DNA of 64,000 nucleotides from Sympetrum striolatum (taxonomy: Eukaryota; Arthropoda; Insecta; Odonata; Libellulidae): NCBI GenBank assembly GCA_947579665.1, contig OX388347.1, forward strand, positions 27,210,562 through 27,274,561, written 5' to 3'. Shown piece after piece: positions 11,001 through 23,287 of this stretch. The notes below the pieces were generated by a model. The model searched no databases, was not told the DNA's origin, and saw only the letters and a list, made by a program, of their open reading frames with translations. Position 1 is the first letter of the stretch. Every line of letters starts with the position of its first letter. Position numbers and translations under genes: made by a program.

Positions 11001-13750
11001 AGATATTAATTTACCTCAATAAGTTATACATTGATACTAAGAAATGATGAGTGAGGTGATGTGATGAGAAATGAGATGTGTTGACGATATTTCTAATTAG
11101 TGAGTATTGTGAAATTTAATACGAGTGTTTATTAGGTTTTGAAAAAATAACTTGCCAGATAAATCACATTACAGATCAAAATAAATAGTGTATTTCGATG
11201 TAACACTTTATGCCGTATTTTACTTGAATCATAAATAACATCACCAGTTCTGAAACTCACAAAAGATATATACCATTTGGAAGTAATGTCTACAGTTCTC
11301 AATTTCCCCTCTGAAGAATGAGAATTTTTATTTCATGTTCCACATATTAGACTTTATTATTAATATTTTACTATTGATTCATGCATTCTCTTGACTGTAA
11401 TTTTAGAATTAGGGAATCATCTTCGTACAATAGAACTTCTGAAATCTTTGGAAAATGTTAACTCCATGTCAACGTCCATATTTTGTATCAAGTCCGCGAA
11501 TTACGTTCTGGGACTTTTTTTCAGGGAAGATGGCATTGGAAAATAATGATTCATTAAAATCGTGGAGGAACCATCCAGTCTGGAAGCTCTCGGTGTACTC
11601 TCGTTCCTTTTCAAATGAATACGAAAGCCTCTTCAGGCTCTATAACTCATCATTCCCTTCCCTTGCAAGTTCGCAAACTCAATTTTCCTCGTATAATGAG
11701 ATATTCTATTAGTTCATAGAGAATTCTGATTGGGATAAGAATAGAAAAACCAGAATATCGATCATATATATATCAGAGAGAATTAAGCAATCAATTTTGT
11801 CCTTCGGAATTAATCGATAGATTTTCTGAATTTTATTTTTCTACGTTTTCTATCAATCGCTAAACCGACGTTTAGAACATCGAAAATGGAGAGATTCCAA
11901 TCAGAAACTTTTGGACCTGAAGAATTTCCGCCGGGAGAGAATGAGTCGGATTTGATGCGGCGGATATTAATATTTGATTTGATCGATGTTTTAATAGATG
12001 TGTTGGGAAGAAGATTTCTGAGGTTTTTTTAAAAAATTGGTCAGCCCGGCTTCTGAAAAGATTTAAAACTATCGGGGTTTTCTTGGGCGTTCTTAGACAT
12101 CAAGGTCGAATTGGATAGATTTGAATAGATTTCCGGTTTTCTAGCATTTCCTTTATTTGAAATCTAATTTAGATTGTATTCGACTGTATTTTATAATGTC
12201 ATTTATGTTGGCGGCTATTGATCACGATAAATATCATTTACCTGTTATCATTTTCATCTTGTCATAAGGTACACAGGTATTTTATATTAATATCATAATT
12301 TATTATTAATTAAGTTCTTTACTCTAAATATAATATGTAATATAAATAAGCATATCAGTGTAACCCTTCATAACCATTCATAACATTTATTATTTATACA
12401 CATTCACTATTTGCAACTGCGAAACATCAATCAATTATCAGAGAGCATGACATTGTGGTTGTTAAAATAAAAAATTATGGTTGGGGCACGAATTTTAATT
12501 TTAATTTTTAAAATGCATTTATGTGTATGACTGAATAATAGAAGTGAATCTAACTTTATACGTGTTCGAGTGAATAAAACTTGCGAAAACTCACAGCTGT
12601 TCATTAGTATTTGAGGCATGTATTTAATGAATCTCTGGGTACTAAATCACTAAGCATTACTTCATCGCTTATTCATGAATATATCAAAATATATTCAATG
12701 TTAAACCACCCTGAAACAAAGCCGAAAGCATCATTAAGTATTATGCCTAAAACTTTCATTCTATTCTGAAAAAAGAACAGTAGGCAATAGGTTTGTAACT
12801 TAAAGCAAACAACAAAGCTACTATATGAAAGCAATATGAATCGTAAATTTCGGCTGTGAGTTTGAACTGTTTTGGACGAAAGAGGTGAAGGTTGCGGGGA
12901 TAAAATTGGACGCATAAAACGGAGGGATAAGAGAATAAAGGGTTGGAATAATGGAATATGGGTTATCAGTTTCACTCAAATGGGGGAAATGTGGCAATGC
13001 AGGAGAGAGAGAGAGCACAACGGTCGGATTTTCATGGAATATTCTTGTTTTTCCCGCATTGTCCTTTTAATCCGATTTTACGTGGAAAAATTCCGTTCAG
13101 GGAAAGCGATGGCCGTAAATGTGGGGCAGGATTAAAATGGGCAATTCCATCTCCTACGCAATCCCTGACGAAGGGATGCCGAGAAAAATTAGATGCACAG
13201 ATATCCCAATTGGTTTACCTGTTCTATTGCGCCTAAAAAATGCTCTCATATGGTTCAAAATTGTACGCAATGTATGATTTACGAAATAAAGTCCAATCCA
13301 CTTGAGTATGAGCACGATTGTTCTTTGATATTCACCTCATTTGTGAATGTAACAAACTCTTTGGCTTTATATCGGATGTCCCATTCAGGGCTAATGATTT
13401 TGACCAAAAAGAAGAACTGCCATTGCAGAGATGACTTCAGATTCCTCCTAAAAATGCATCAGTAATGAATATAAAAAAACCCACTTAATAATTCCCATAA
13501 TACGACAAAAAGTATTGGCTTTTACACCAACTTTGCATGAAGTACCAACTAATAGGTCTTGCCAAAACTATGCTTGGCTGAATCATAACGTAGATTCACA
13601 CAGAAATCTTCTTTGCCTTATTTTCTCCCCTTTAGAATGCTTTTTGTAGTGCAGGGAAGTAGGTAGGTAACCAAAGTGAAATACATAATGGGATTAAGGC
13701 CTAACTGTATGTTGTTAACTACTGAATATTTAGATCCATCCTACAATGTA
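8041..13750. other. Long non-coding stretch
   Basis: Mostly AT-rich. 9770-10070, 10140-10200 and 12860-13130 are strikingly purine-rich on the + strand (runs of gga, gaa and ggg) and produce chance frames of up to 100 codons on both strands. No exon, RNA gene or clear mobile element was recognised. Confidence 0.45.
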
Positions 13751-13827
13751 CAGTCCTGGCCAAAATTAACGCAGCACCTCCCTAGCGATCCTTACGGCCG
13801 GTGCTGCGTTAATTTTGGCCAGGACTG
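13751..13827. mobile_element. 77-bp palindromic Tc1/mariner-type MITE, copy 2
   Basis: The arms are perfect: cagtcctggccaaaattaac then gcagcacc on the left, and the exact reverse complement on the right. The centre is tccctagcgatccttacggcc. TA flanks both sides (13749-13750 and 13828-13829), and the match extends a few bases further (aatgta/tacatt). The intact arms suggest a more recent insertion than copy 1, which has several arm mismatches. Confidence 0.85.
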
Positions 13828-13829
13828 TA

Positions 13830-16800
13830 CATTGGTACCTTCCTCCTGCTCACCGTACCTTCTGAAATCACAAAATTGTAAGATTTATTCGCAAACAATT
13901 ACCACCAAGTCGATTCATTCAAGTTATTGCTATTTAAGTCAATCAAGAATCTTTATCTGTTAGATATTTGGTCAGGTTTAATTGTAAGAAAAATAACTCG
14001 GGCACCGTTTTATTAAAACAGATTTTCTTAAAACACGTTTCATATTAGAAGTAAAGATATCTATAAATATGAACGTATATATTTTGAAAAGCAGAAAATC
14101 TACTAAATGTCAGAAAAGCTTTCCTAATTCACTGTCAACCACGCACACTTTATACCAAGAAATCATGTTCAAGTGATACTTGTCCTTGGACTGAAAATCC
14201 TAGACAGTAGTTGGGAATAGGATGTAAATATTTAGCTGGTTTCTGGAGAGCGGAATTGCGTTTTCTCTTTTTAATTTTAAGCTGAAAATACTTCTGTAAC
14301 TTCGAATAGTATTTCCCTTTATCTTTCTCTCGTATGGCTCATTAACTCTGTTCTACAACTTTCTGATATGTTTTCGTTCATTATTGACTATAGATTGACT
14401 AACTTGTACTGCCGATTCATCAAAGTTTAAGTGATTGAACTTTTTAATGAATAATTAACAGTCGGTAATCAAAGTTCTTCGAATGAATCGAAATGAATTT
14501 CAAACTCATGGGAAAAAGTCCATTGCTCGGAGCGAAAAGCGGGGCGGAACAGATATGCACTCATCTATCGGAGGAAGAATGACTTTCCTCTCCTCACAAA
14601 ACTACGACGAAAAGGTTAAATTTGGCCTTATGGCGCTATTCGTAGAGATAGATTACGTACAAGAGCTAATTCGAGATATGGGATAGGGTCGGTTTCGAAG
14701 AAGTTAGGGTCCGAAACGATTCAAGTTTGAGTTGGCATTGAACTGGGAGAGATATCGGGGGACAGGTCAATAAGAGAGAGTCGAGGGGATAAAGAAGTTC
14801 GGAAATGAGGAGGAGGTCAGGAGTTGTGAACGGAGAAGTGGGAAAATGACGGAGGGATCGGTAGTTGGGAAACCAGAATGAGTTTGAGGCAGATACGAAG
14901 GGTTGCGGCCGATGGCCTTCCCATCGGGAATCTCCAGATGGTAAGCATCTGCGGGAAGGAGATACCAAACACGTCTGAAGTTTGAGAAAAGGGCTTCTGA
15001 GGGGTTGAGAATGGAAATGATCTCTAAAGGGAGAGATGATAATCGCGGATTAGATATGGAAGGGATCGATGTTCTGCTTCGTGCCATCAAATTATCTTAC
15101 AGATGCTACTCTTTGGAAAAGCTACGATCATTAAATACAGATGTGTTTATGACGTGACCAGATTTCATCGATTTTATTCACTTGAAACTCTTCTAACGGA
15201 TATTGACTTTAGATTAGGCAACGCTATAAATCTCACGAATACGTAATATGGAGCATAAGAAAGAAATTCGCAAAATTTTTGCGTTTATTTTCATGTTATG
15301 ATTTTATTAAAATATGAAACTTAAATCGTGACCAGATTCGGCAACACAATGGTAATGCATAACTGATCAGTTCCTGCCCATTTTATTGTATTTTTAACAA
15401 ATGAAATTAACAATTTCATAAATAAGGATTATGTTAATGAAATATGTATTTTTCTAAATGAGAATATCTACTGACAAAAATAATTAGGTGCCTTGAATTC
15501 CTTCTTCCGTTAGTGATTGGTATTATTTTAGCGATTTTTTCATAACGCGTTAAAACTTAATTTTTTCTATGAAAATGACATCGGAACTAAAATTTGGCGT
15601 TGAATTAATGATGACCTTTTTCTGAAACATATTCTTTTGCTTATAATATACTTATAGATTAATCAGTGTGATGATAAGAATTCTTAAAAACGCTAATCCC
15701 ATGTTGATGGATTATATTTGCAAACTTTGTAAGGAATCTCAACCGTTACATTGTAAGTATATTATACGAAAATTATGTTTTTATACTCAAGTAACCTTTG
15801 TTAGCCATGGATTGGCACCATCGTTGACGAAAACAGCCAATTTCCTAAGGAGTGTTGAGTGCAAAATAGGAAGAGTGTTGGGAAACGTTTTATGAATAAT
15901 ACAAATAAAAATATCGACTGTGTATTTAATGAGATCTAGGATAATCTATTGTTATATGAGACGAGAGTTTCATTTCTTAAATACTTTTCTTTGAGAAGTA
16001 TCCTCTTTTTAGATTACTTTAGGGACATACTTTAAATGAGAAACCTTTTTCACCTGCTCCAAGATCCCTTCTTTCCCTTTCCCTCTTTATCTCCAGCTTA
16101 GTATTCTTCTCGATTTTCTGCCTCTTATCATCTGAGGTCCCTCAAATATTCGATTTGATCCTATGGATGAGATCTGATCCTCGAAAAATATTCAATTATA
16201 TATGTAAGCCAAAGAAAAAGAGTTTCAATCTGAGACAAATGTTGAGAAGGTGCACGATAATGTTCTTTGATCGGTAGAACCACTAACACAACCACCAAGG
16301 GTACTTGAAGTAATTATCTAGATGTATGTTTAAGTCATGGAATAATTTTCTTTGAGATTCCATTATTTCTAACGAAAGAAAAGCAAATCTTATATTTATT
16401 TGGTTGAAATAGTAGTATGAATCTATCAGAGGAATAAAATGATGAATAGTTCATTCTAAATGATTTTTAAAATAATTTTCTGTTTCTTTAATGTTTTGAA
16501 ACTTAAAATATCCATCTTGGTTGGACATCCTGTAATTTTGTAGGCTATATGAAGGAATATTCGTCGGCCCATTTTATAGGGCATAATTATTTTAGAATCC
16601 CTGTATCATTTTATAATACTTTAAATATATATAGTCGTAATATATATTTTATAAATTATTTTGACAGAGAACTGAAATCTTTCTTTGGTTTAATCATCGC
16701 CTGAAGCAAACAGAGGGTTTAAGTAAATAGTAAATGAAAATCTTGTACTGCTATCATGCAAGAGATTTGAAAATCAATTTAGTGCGTATAATAACTCGCA

Positions 16801-17878
16801 TATCAATTTTCCAGCGATTTAAAAATTATACGTCATATTTTTTATTTGCATGTCAATTGTATGTTAGACAAGCATTTTTTGTAGAATCGAGTTGCATAAT
16901 ATTTGAGACTAGCCAATAGCTTCACCAAAAATCTATATTTTTCTTTATCTCGAGGGGACTTAGGGTGAATTCTGAAAAGGGTAAGCTTGATTTGTGGCAT
17001 TTCGTGCAGTTTAATGTGCCATGCACGGAAAAGTCGAGTACTCGTCTTTCCTGGAATTGCAAGGATAGCATCGATGTCTATATCTCTAAAGATGATTTCT
17101 TTGTATTAAAAATTAAAAATAAGGAGCAAGGACTATCAAAATGAATAAAGAATACGGGCTCGATTTCAAGGTCGTCCAAAAGAGATCGTTTTCACTTGAA
17201 TTATCAACCAAAATAGGATTGAAATATTTTTCGTGTTTTCAAAGAAAGTGAGTCTGTTAAGATAAATTCGTTAGGAATGTATTTTACTTTTAAAGTATAA
17301 ACTTGAGAGAAACAATGTTTTTATATAGTATCAAATGCTGTGTTCCTCGTTTTCTATTATCTCAACGGATGAAATTCATGCTCATTATTTTTAACTAAAC
17401 TACAGTACCTTCGATCAAATAACAGAAATGATAGAATTTCATTTTATTTTTTGTCTTGCTAGAGTAGTTTGTTGTTTGGTATCCAAGATCCTCTATAATT
17501 CTAGACTAGAGGAGCTTAGGACATTTAAGTACTTAAAAGACATTCGAAGCTCCCCTTTAATTTGATGCTATTAAAAAACGGTCAGAAATATTGGCAGTCG
17601 TAGAAGAAAATTCTTAAATACATACCACTTTCTATGAGCTGATCAAATTATGTGAAGTTTTCGAAGACTTTACCAATGCCTGGTATATAATCTCTGACTG
17701 AAACATTACTTCATATTTTATAGTTAAATTTTTGACTGCTTCATTACTGAATCAATAGACAATTGACTAATTTAAAGGCGAGTTTGAAAACAGCTCCCTG
17801 CGTTCATGAGCATTCTATATCTTTTTAAACCATTCTTAATACTTTCTCGCGTTGAAATATTTTTCCTTCGCGACTGTT
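13830..17878. other. Long non-coding stretch
   Basis: AT-rich, with a purine-rich block on the + strand at 14680-15065 that creates minus-strand frames of 100-107 codons of low complexity. Nothing was recognised. Confidence 0.45.
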
Positions 17879-19240
17879 TTAGGCGTTAAATTTCTCATTG
17901 CTCACACCCGAATTGATGGAACTCGTTATAAAAACTGAACCAATCGGAGAAAATTGGAGAGGGGAAATAATTCCCTCGCATAAGCGAAGATTGGTGTAGT
18001 ATACCTGACAGCAGATCCGAAGAAAATCACTTCGGAAGCACACCTCGGAGGGGCGAGCGGTTATAAGTCCATTTGGGCAGTCATGCGAGGGAAACAATTG
18101 GAAGCGGAGATTCGAACTCCCATTACAAGCGCCGTAGATACGGGAAAATGGGAGGGAAGGGGTGAAGTTATGGGAAATCAGGGATCGGGATGAGGAATCG
18201 GAATAAATGGAGAGAAAAGAGCCGTGGGAAGGGGGAGAAAATTCGTGGGGAATTTTCGGCTCGAAGGAGAGAGCTGGGTACCTTGTGGAACTCGCTATAT
18301 ATAAATTTATATACACAGTCACACACATAGAGGGAGATAGACGCCGGGAATTCATGATGCGGTTTCCCGGAGGGTGGGGATAAACTGCCTTTCCTTCCTA
18401 AGGGTTTTTAAAGGAGGGAAGAGCCCCATCGCATGCGGTGGAAAAACTCCCCGCTGGCATTTTCGAATATCCCTTATGTTTCTCGATGCACATCGAATGT
18501 TAGCAGTCTCCGAGAGAGGGTTACCGGAGGAGGCAATGCTATTCATCTGAGTGACGGTTTGAGGGATAAGGGTGTTTCTAAGAAATCAAACGTCAAGAAT
18601 CGGGTGGCGTGCTGTTGTGGTTGTGGAGGTTTCTGGAAATCGGGCTTGCAGACGTAGTCGAGACCGCTGGTGAAAGAGGTTATGGTTTTTTCTTACGAAG
18701 GGATCTCTGCCAACCAGCAGAAGTTCGGGGGTTCTGGCCGTTCGGTGTGCTTACCGCCTTCTGTAGTTCTCCGGGCCCTTCTCGTTTATGTAAAGGTAAG
18801 GGAGACCTGCGTGGTGTGCGCGTAAAAGGATATATTATAGTTTTTGGAATCTGGGATTCCATTCTGCACCGGTAGGGTTTCCACACGCATAATATCTGAC
18901 AAGTGGCGCCAAGTGTTTTCCATAGGTTAAGGAACACGTTCCCCTCTCGATGTTCTCGTTTGCGTTCCGCCATGAATACGAAAACTTACGGTGCTAATCT
19001 CCGGAGGAAATGAGGACGAAAAGAATAAAGGGAGAAAACGATATGGAAAGGACGCCACGGGTGTTGCTCGTTTCTTTTCAACATGGCTGCGGTTCCTGCG
19101 TGTAAGGCCACCATTTTGGACGCAAATTTGTTGTGTTTACGTTCCCGGAAATTGTCCAAACGATGCGTGTTACAGTGAATTGAGCTTCTAAATGAGTGAC
19201 TATATGTTAGGTTGAAACTTTGAACGAAAATCATAAGCTG
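17879..19240. other. GC-richer block, no recognisable gene
   Basis: This is the longest run of moderate GC content upstream of nompC. It holds the longest open frame in the window (minus strand 17879-18355, 158 codons) and overlapping frames at 18352-19234 on both strands. The 158-residue product is dominated by Ser, Pro, Phe and Ile, as expected from a purine-rich template, and shows no domain I know. It may be regulatory or unique intronic DNA. Confidence 0.35.
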
Positions 19241-22200
19241 TAAGTACTATTTTTAAGGAAAGAATTTTTTTCTCGATGAATATATTGGATTGTTTATTGT
19301 AAATTTAGGTACATTCTCAATTATATGGCGATACTATGATTATCATATGATAAACATTGCTCAGGTAGGTAAAAACTAAACCTACCCTTAATGTGATCAT
19401 ATTTTAAGATCATGTTTACAACAAATTCAGTATGCTCTTTGTCATTGAAGTCTTTGTGAGTGAGAATCGGAACGTGCATTGATGTTAAAACTGTCAATTA
19501 GTACCGAAAAACTTCAAATGAGAATAACGTATAATGCATAATATAATATATAATAGAATATATAATATATAATGCATTCATAGAAGATATTAGCATGGGA
19601 TTTAAAATAAAAACTCTCCCTTTTATTATAGTTTTAAATCCCGGAAGAGATCCCAGTTGGTATAAAAGTTTATAAATGTAATTTACAACCTCACTATAGT
19701 TCATTTTTGAGGCATTTTCTGAATAATCACCGTAAAAAGTAGAGATCCGAAATTTTCACTTGTAAAAATATAAATTTGATAATTTACACTATGCTTCCTG
19801 ATGATTTGTTATTGTATCGAGTTACCAAAGCTGAATTTCTCATTAATCTAGACAATATCATTTTTTCGTGATAATAGGAGAAATGAAATTTTATTAGCTC
19901 ATATACTGATGTAAATTTAAAATATATATAAGAATATTCAATTTTTCATCAAATAGAAAATATTTATCGTGAATTTCTCTCAAATTAATTCAACTAAATT
20001 TCATTATGGTCTTTTAGCTATTAGCTAAACATGGAATCTTTAAATGCTCACAGACAAAGATTATTGTCTGAAAGAGAAATAAATACCTACTATTCTTAAA
20101 ACTTTATTGGAAATAGTTCAGGAATATGAAGGATTTCAGAAAAACTCTCCTTCTTTAAATGGAGTATTTGTAAAATTTGCAATGAATTCACAGAATGACC
20201 TACCGATTAGATATTCTAACTCCATATTTAATATTTTCTAATATTATAACTAATAGGTTTCTTCTTATGTCTGATATGGGATGTGGCGGGACAAAATATC
20301 AAAATTTATTATAATATCATTTAAAATTCAAAATACAAATAATAATAATTCAATGGCAATAATTATGGCCTGTTCAATAAGCTTCGGAAAAAATATTTTT
20401 ATTAGATGTATTTTCGTTGTAACTGCCAATTTTAAGAGGCAAACGTAAAAAGTTGTGGAGAATACTTCTAATCCCCCCCGTGTTCTCCCCGTTATTGGCA
20501 ATCGAAGCACTTCAGTGTGTCTCAACCACAACCACATTTTAAGGCCCATGACAGCTGACCTATATTAGATTTAGTTCGCGCATCTAACTTACGATAACTT
20601 TATTTGTTCCACTTTTAAGGCAGAATGGACAGACAGGCGAAAAAGTGAGCACTAAGCACACTTTACGGCCTCCGTTTACCGAAAGTAGAAGAATCTATTA
20701 AATTTGACAATAGTTGTACCTCAATGTCATTGTTATACGAAAGCTAGCAGTAAACTGAGTCAGGAGTGTAATAACTCATGGTTAACCTCCTGTGTTCCTT
20801 TTATTCGATAACCCTTCTCTTTTCCCCGAGGATATATTTCCAACTGCTGTCTCCACAAATTACTCCGCAAAATTGAGAAGGGTAATGTTAAGAATTTCCA
20901 TGTTCAGTTGTACATTTTAAATGAACATTTTTATTCCTGATCATCTCGACTCTGTAATAAATTTTAATATTAGCTCGTACTTGAATTTCACTATATTTGT
21001 ATTGCGTCAAAGTTAAAGAAGAATTTGATTATCCTTTTTCAGATGTTTTTATCGAATTCAAAATAACTTCACATCAGATGGAATATACATTACGGATAAA
21101 TTGAATACTTAAACTCGTGAATGTTTTCTTCTTGAACGTAATCTTATGCTATGAAAGTCTTTCTCAGGACTCATAATACTGCAAAATAGAATGCTCATAG
21201 AAATTCGTAATGAATTATTCCGAGTTTATTCATGAATAAATTTCAATATCTGGCAAGAAACCGTGCATCAAATTATATGAATTTGTTGGAGTAAATTGCA
21301 GATATGATGTATATTTTCATAATCCAAATGATAACAGACTTCCTTTTCCACAGGATAATTTGAATTTAAAAACATAATAATGTATTATACTATTTATTCT
21401 GATATTAGAGACCGGAGATACATTTAGCATAGTATATTTTATTTTATTCGGATTTAACTTCCAGTACCAATGATTGCAACTGCATTAATAAAATTCATTT
21501 GATTACGAAGATAAAACTCTTTTTCATTCTTTAATTGCTGTCAGAATTATCCAAATTAGATTCCCGTAAATATTAATAGATTTTATGTGTTTAATCATTA
21601 TTTTGAGTTTCGAATCCTTGCATTGCAATGTAAAATAATTGACCTAATTCTATAATCAAATACCCAATAAATTACGGAATTTCAAAACATGCACTCCATT
21701 AGAGCTTTATATAATTCTATTATAAAATTCATTACACTTTTATACAGTCTCAGCATATATTTATATAGATATTCTAGTTAAAAATAAATATTCCTCATCA
21801 GTGATATTACTGCCATCGACCTTGTCATCAGTCATTGGTAAAATACTTAGACAAGTCGATCCGACCATTCGCTTGTGCGGAAACAAATCAGTCTTTGGGA
21901 TACGCCGACAGAAATCAGTTTCTCTCTGTTCCTGATAGATATCGCTGCAGTTCGTCATTGAGTCATTTCTGTCAGCACATTTATTTATCGATACACCACT
22001 GCCTGTGATGCGTGGTTGTAGAGGCTTATCCCAAAACATGATAAATGAATGGCATGTTCTAGTCACAATAGCCTTTCGATGGATTTGTAAGGAATATCAC
22101 CGAAACTGTATGAAGATTAATCGCACTGAATTTCAAGAAGATATATAAAGGAGTCAAAAGGAAATACATGTTTCCATTTAAACAGTTCCAGGCTATACAT

Positions 22201-22622
22201 TACTCTTACCTGGTCAAACTCTTTGAGCGTTCTTTTTTGTTACACGATATTTGTTCAAACGTTTGCATAATGTTTTTATTATTTTATATTTTATGAATGA
22301 ATTTCAAGAGATCTGATGGTTTATATACGCACTGGTAATTTTTATGTAGGTTTATCAACAGTTTACCTAAGTTGGTGGGGTGGTTCATAAATTAACGCTT
22401 GTTTTCGAATTTACACTATTCTCTTTCCTTTTATAACAAAGCGAAGCTTATACAGAATAATGTATAGGGCCGATTTCAACGAATAAATTCTTTAAGAATA
22501 CAATTTTAGAGATAATGTTGGATTTGTGCGCTTTCAAATATTTTTAAAATTCGTTTAAGCGATGATAAGATTGATGCATAAGCAAATTTCAAAAGAAAAA
22601 AATCTGATGTGGCCAGCACATG
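19241..22622. other. AT-rich non-coding stretch
   Basis: It includes an AT-only stretch around 19538-19576 made of repeated aatata/tataat units that is almost self-complementary. One minus-strand open segment (21761-22066) is listed separately. Nothing else was recognised. Confidence 0.45.
21761..22066 (-). other. Open segment with protein-like composition, unknown
   Basis: A minus-strand frame of 101 codons, ending at a stop, reads SGVSINKCADRNDSMTNCSD...TDFCRRIPKTDLFPHKRM...DGSNITDEEYLFLTRISI. It has balanced composition, three N-glycosylation sequons (NDS, NCS, NIT) and four cysteines, unlike the low-complexity frames elsewhere. It could be an exon of a nested gene, a degraded element or chance. 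I do not recognise it, and splice sites are not clear. Confidence 0.2.
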
Positions 22623-23287
22623 ACTTTCTCCATATATAAGATGTTAATATTTATCTACGACAGTAATTTCGAACTCTGTATTCAATCTAAACTTGGAAGA
22701 TAAGTGATTAATTTATATCATATTATCTTTTACGTCACAAACATTATAAATAATTTTTTTCGGGACATGCTCGATGAAAAACGATGAAATTGGCCTTTCG
22801 CCCATTGAGCCCAGAGCGCCCACAAAATACATAATCAGCAACTTCCGGTTTATCAGTATTTCATGAATAACTCCTAAACAATCAGTGATACAAAAATATG
22901 TTTCATTAAAAATTTATAGTAAATTGAATTTTCTAAAACGTTTATAAATAATAGTATATACCGAAATATCATATTTATGGAGATATTTTGAAAACCGGAA
23001 ATGAGCTTTGAATAATGAAGCTCAACTTCCGGTCAACCGATTTACTCCAAAAACTAATCAGCTCTGACAGCACACACCACAGTACCATATATGAAGTTTG
23101 GTATTGGTACGACTAATAGTCTTTACGTTAGAGCGCCCACTATCACACACACACACACACAGACATCATTCCGAAAATGGTCAAAACGTGTTCTAGGGAC
23201 CCCAAAACATATATTTCAGTTGAAATCTCGAAGTCGAATTTTTTCATGAAAGCAATACTTTCTCTATACTTCGTATATGGAGAAAGT
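22623..23287. mobile_element. Dispersed repeat, 665 bp, with inverted actttctccatata ends
   Basis: The left edge actttctccatatataaga matches the reverse complement of the right edge, cttcgtatatggagaaagt. The right end is itself a small hairpin (actttctctatacttcgtat...agaaagt). Inside are the paired phrases acttccggtt and acttccggtc, a CA microsatellite (23144-23160) and the phrase gacatcattccgaaaatggt. This overall pattern resembles an interspersed repeat I recall from many arthropod genomes, but I cannot name its class with certainty. No coding frame. Confidence 0.55.
23144..23160 (+). repeat. CA microsatellite
   Basis: A run of about eight CA units lies inside the dispersed repeat at 22623-23287. 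Confidence 0.9.

Noticed and set aside
17879..18355. Longest open frame in the window (158 codons, minus strand)
   Set aside because: Its product is Ser/Pro/Phe/Ile-rich, mirroring a purine-rich template, with no recognisable domain or splice signal. It is better explained by composition.
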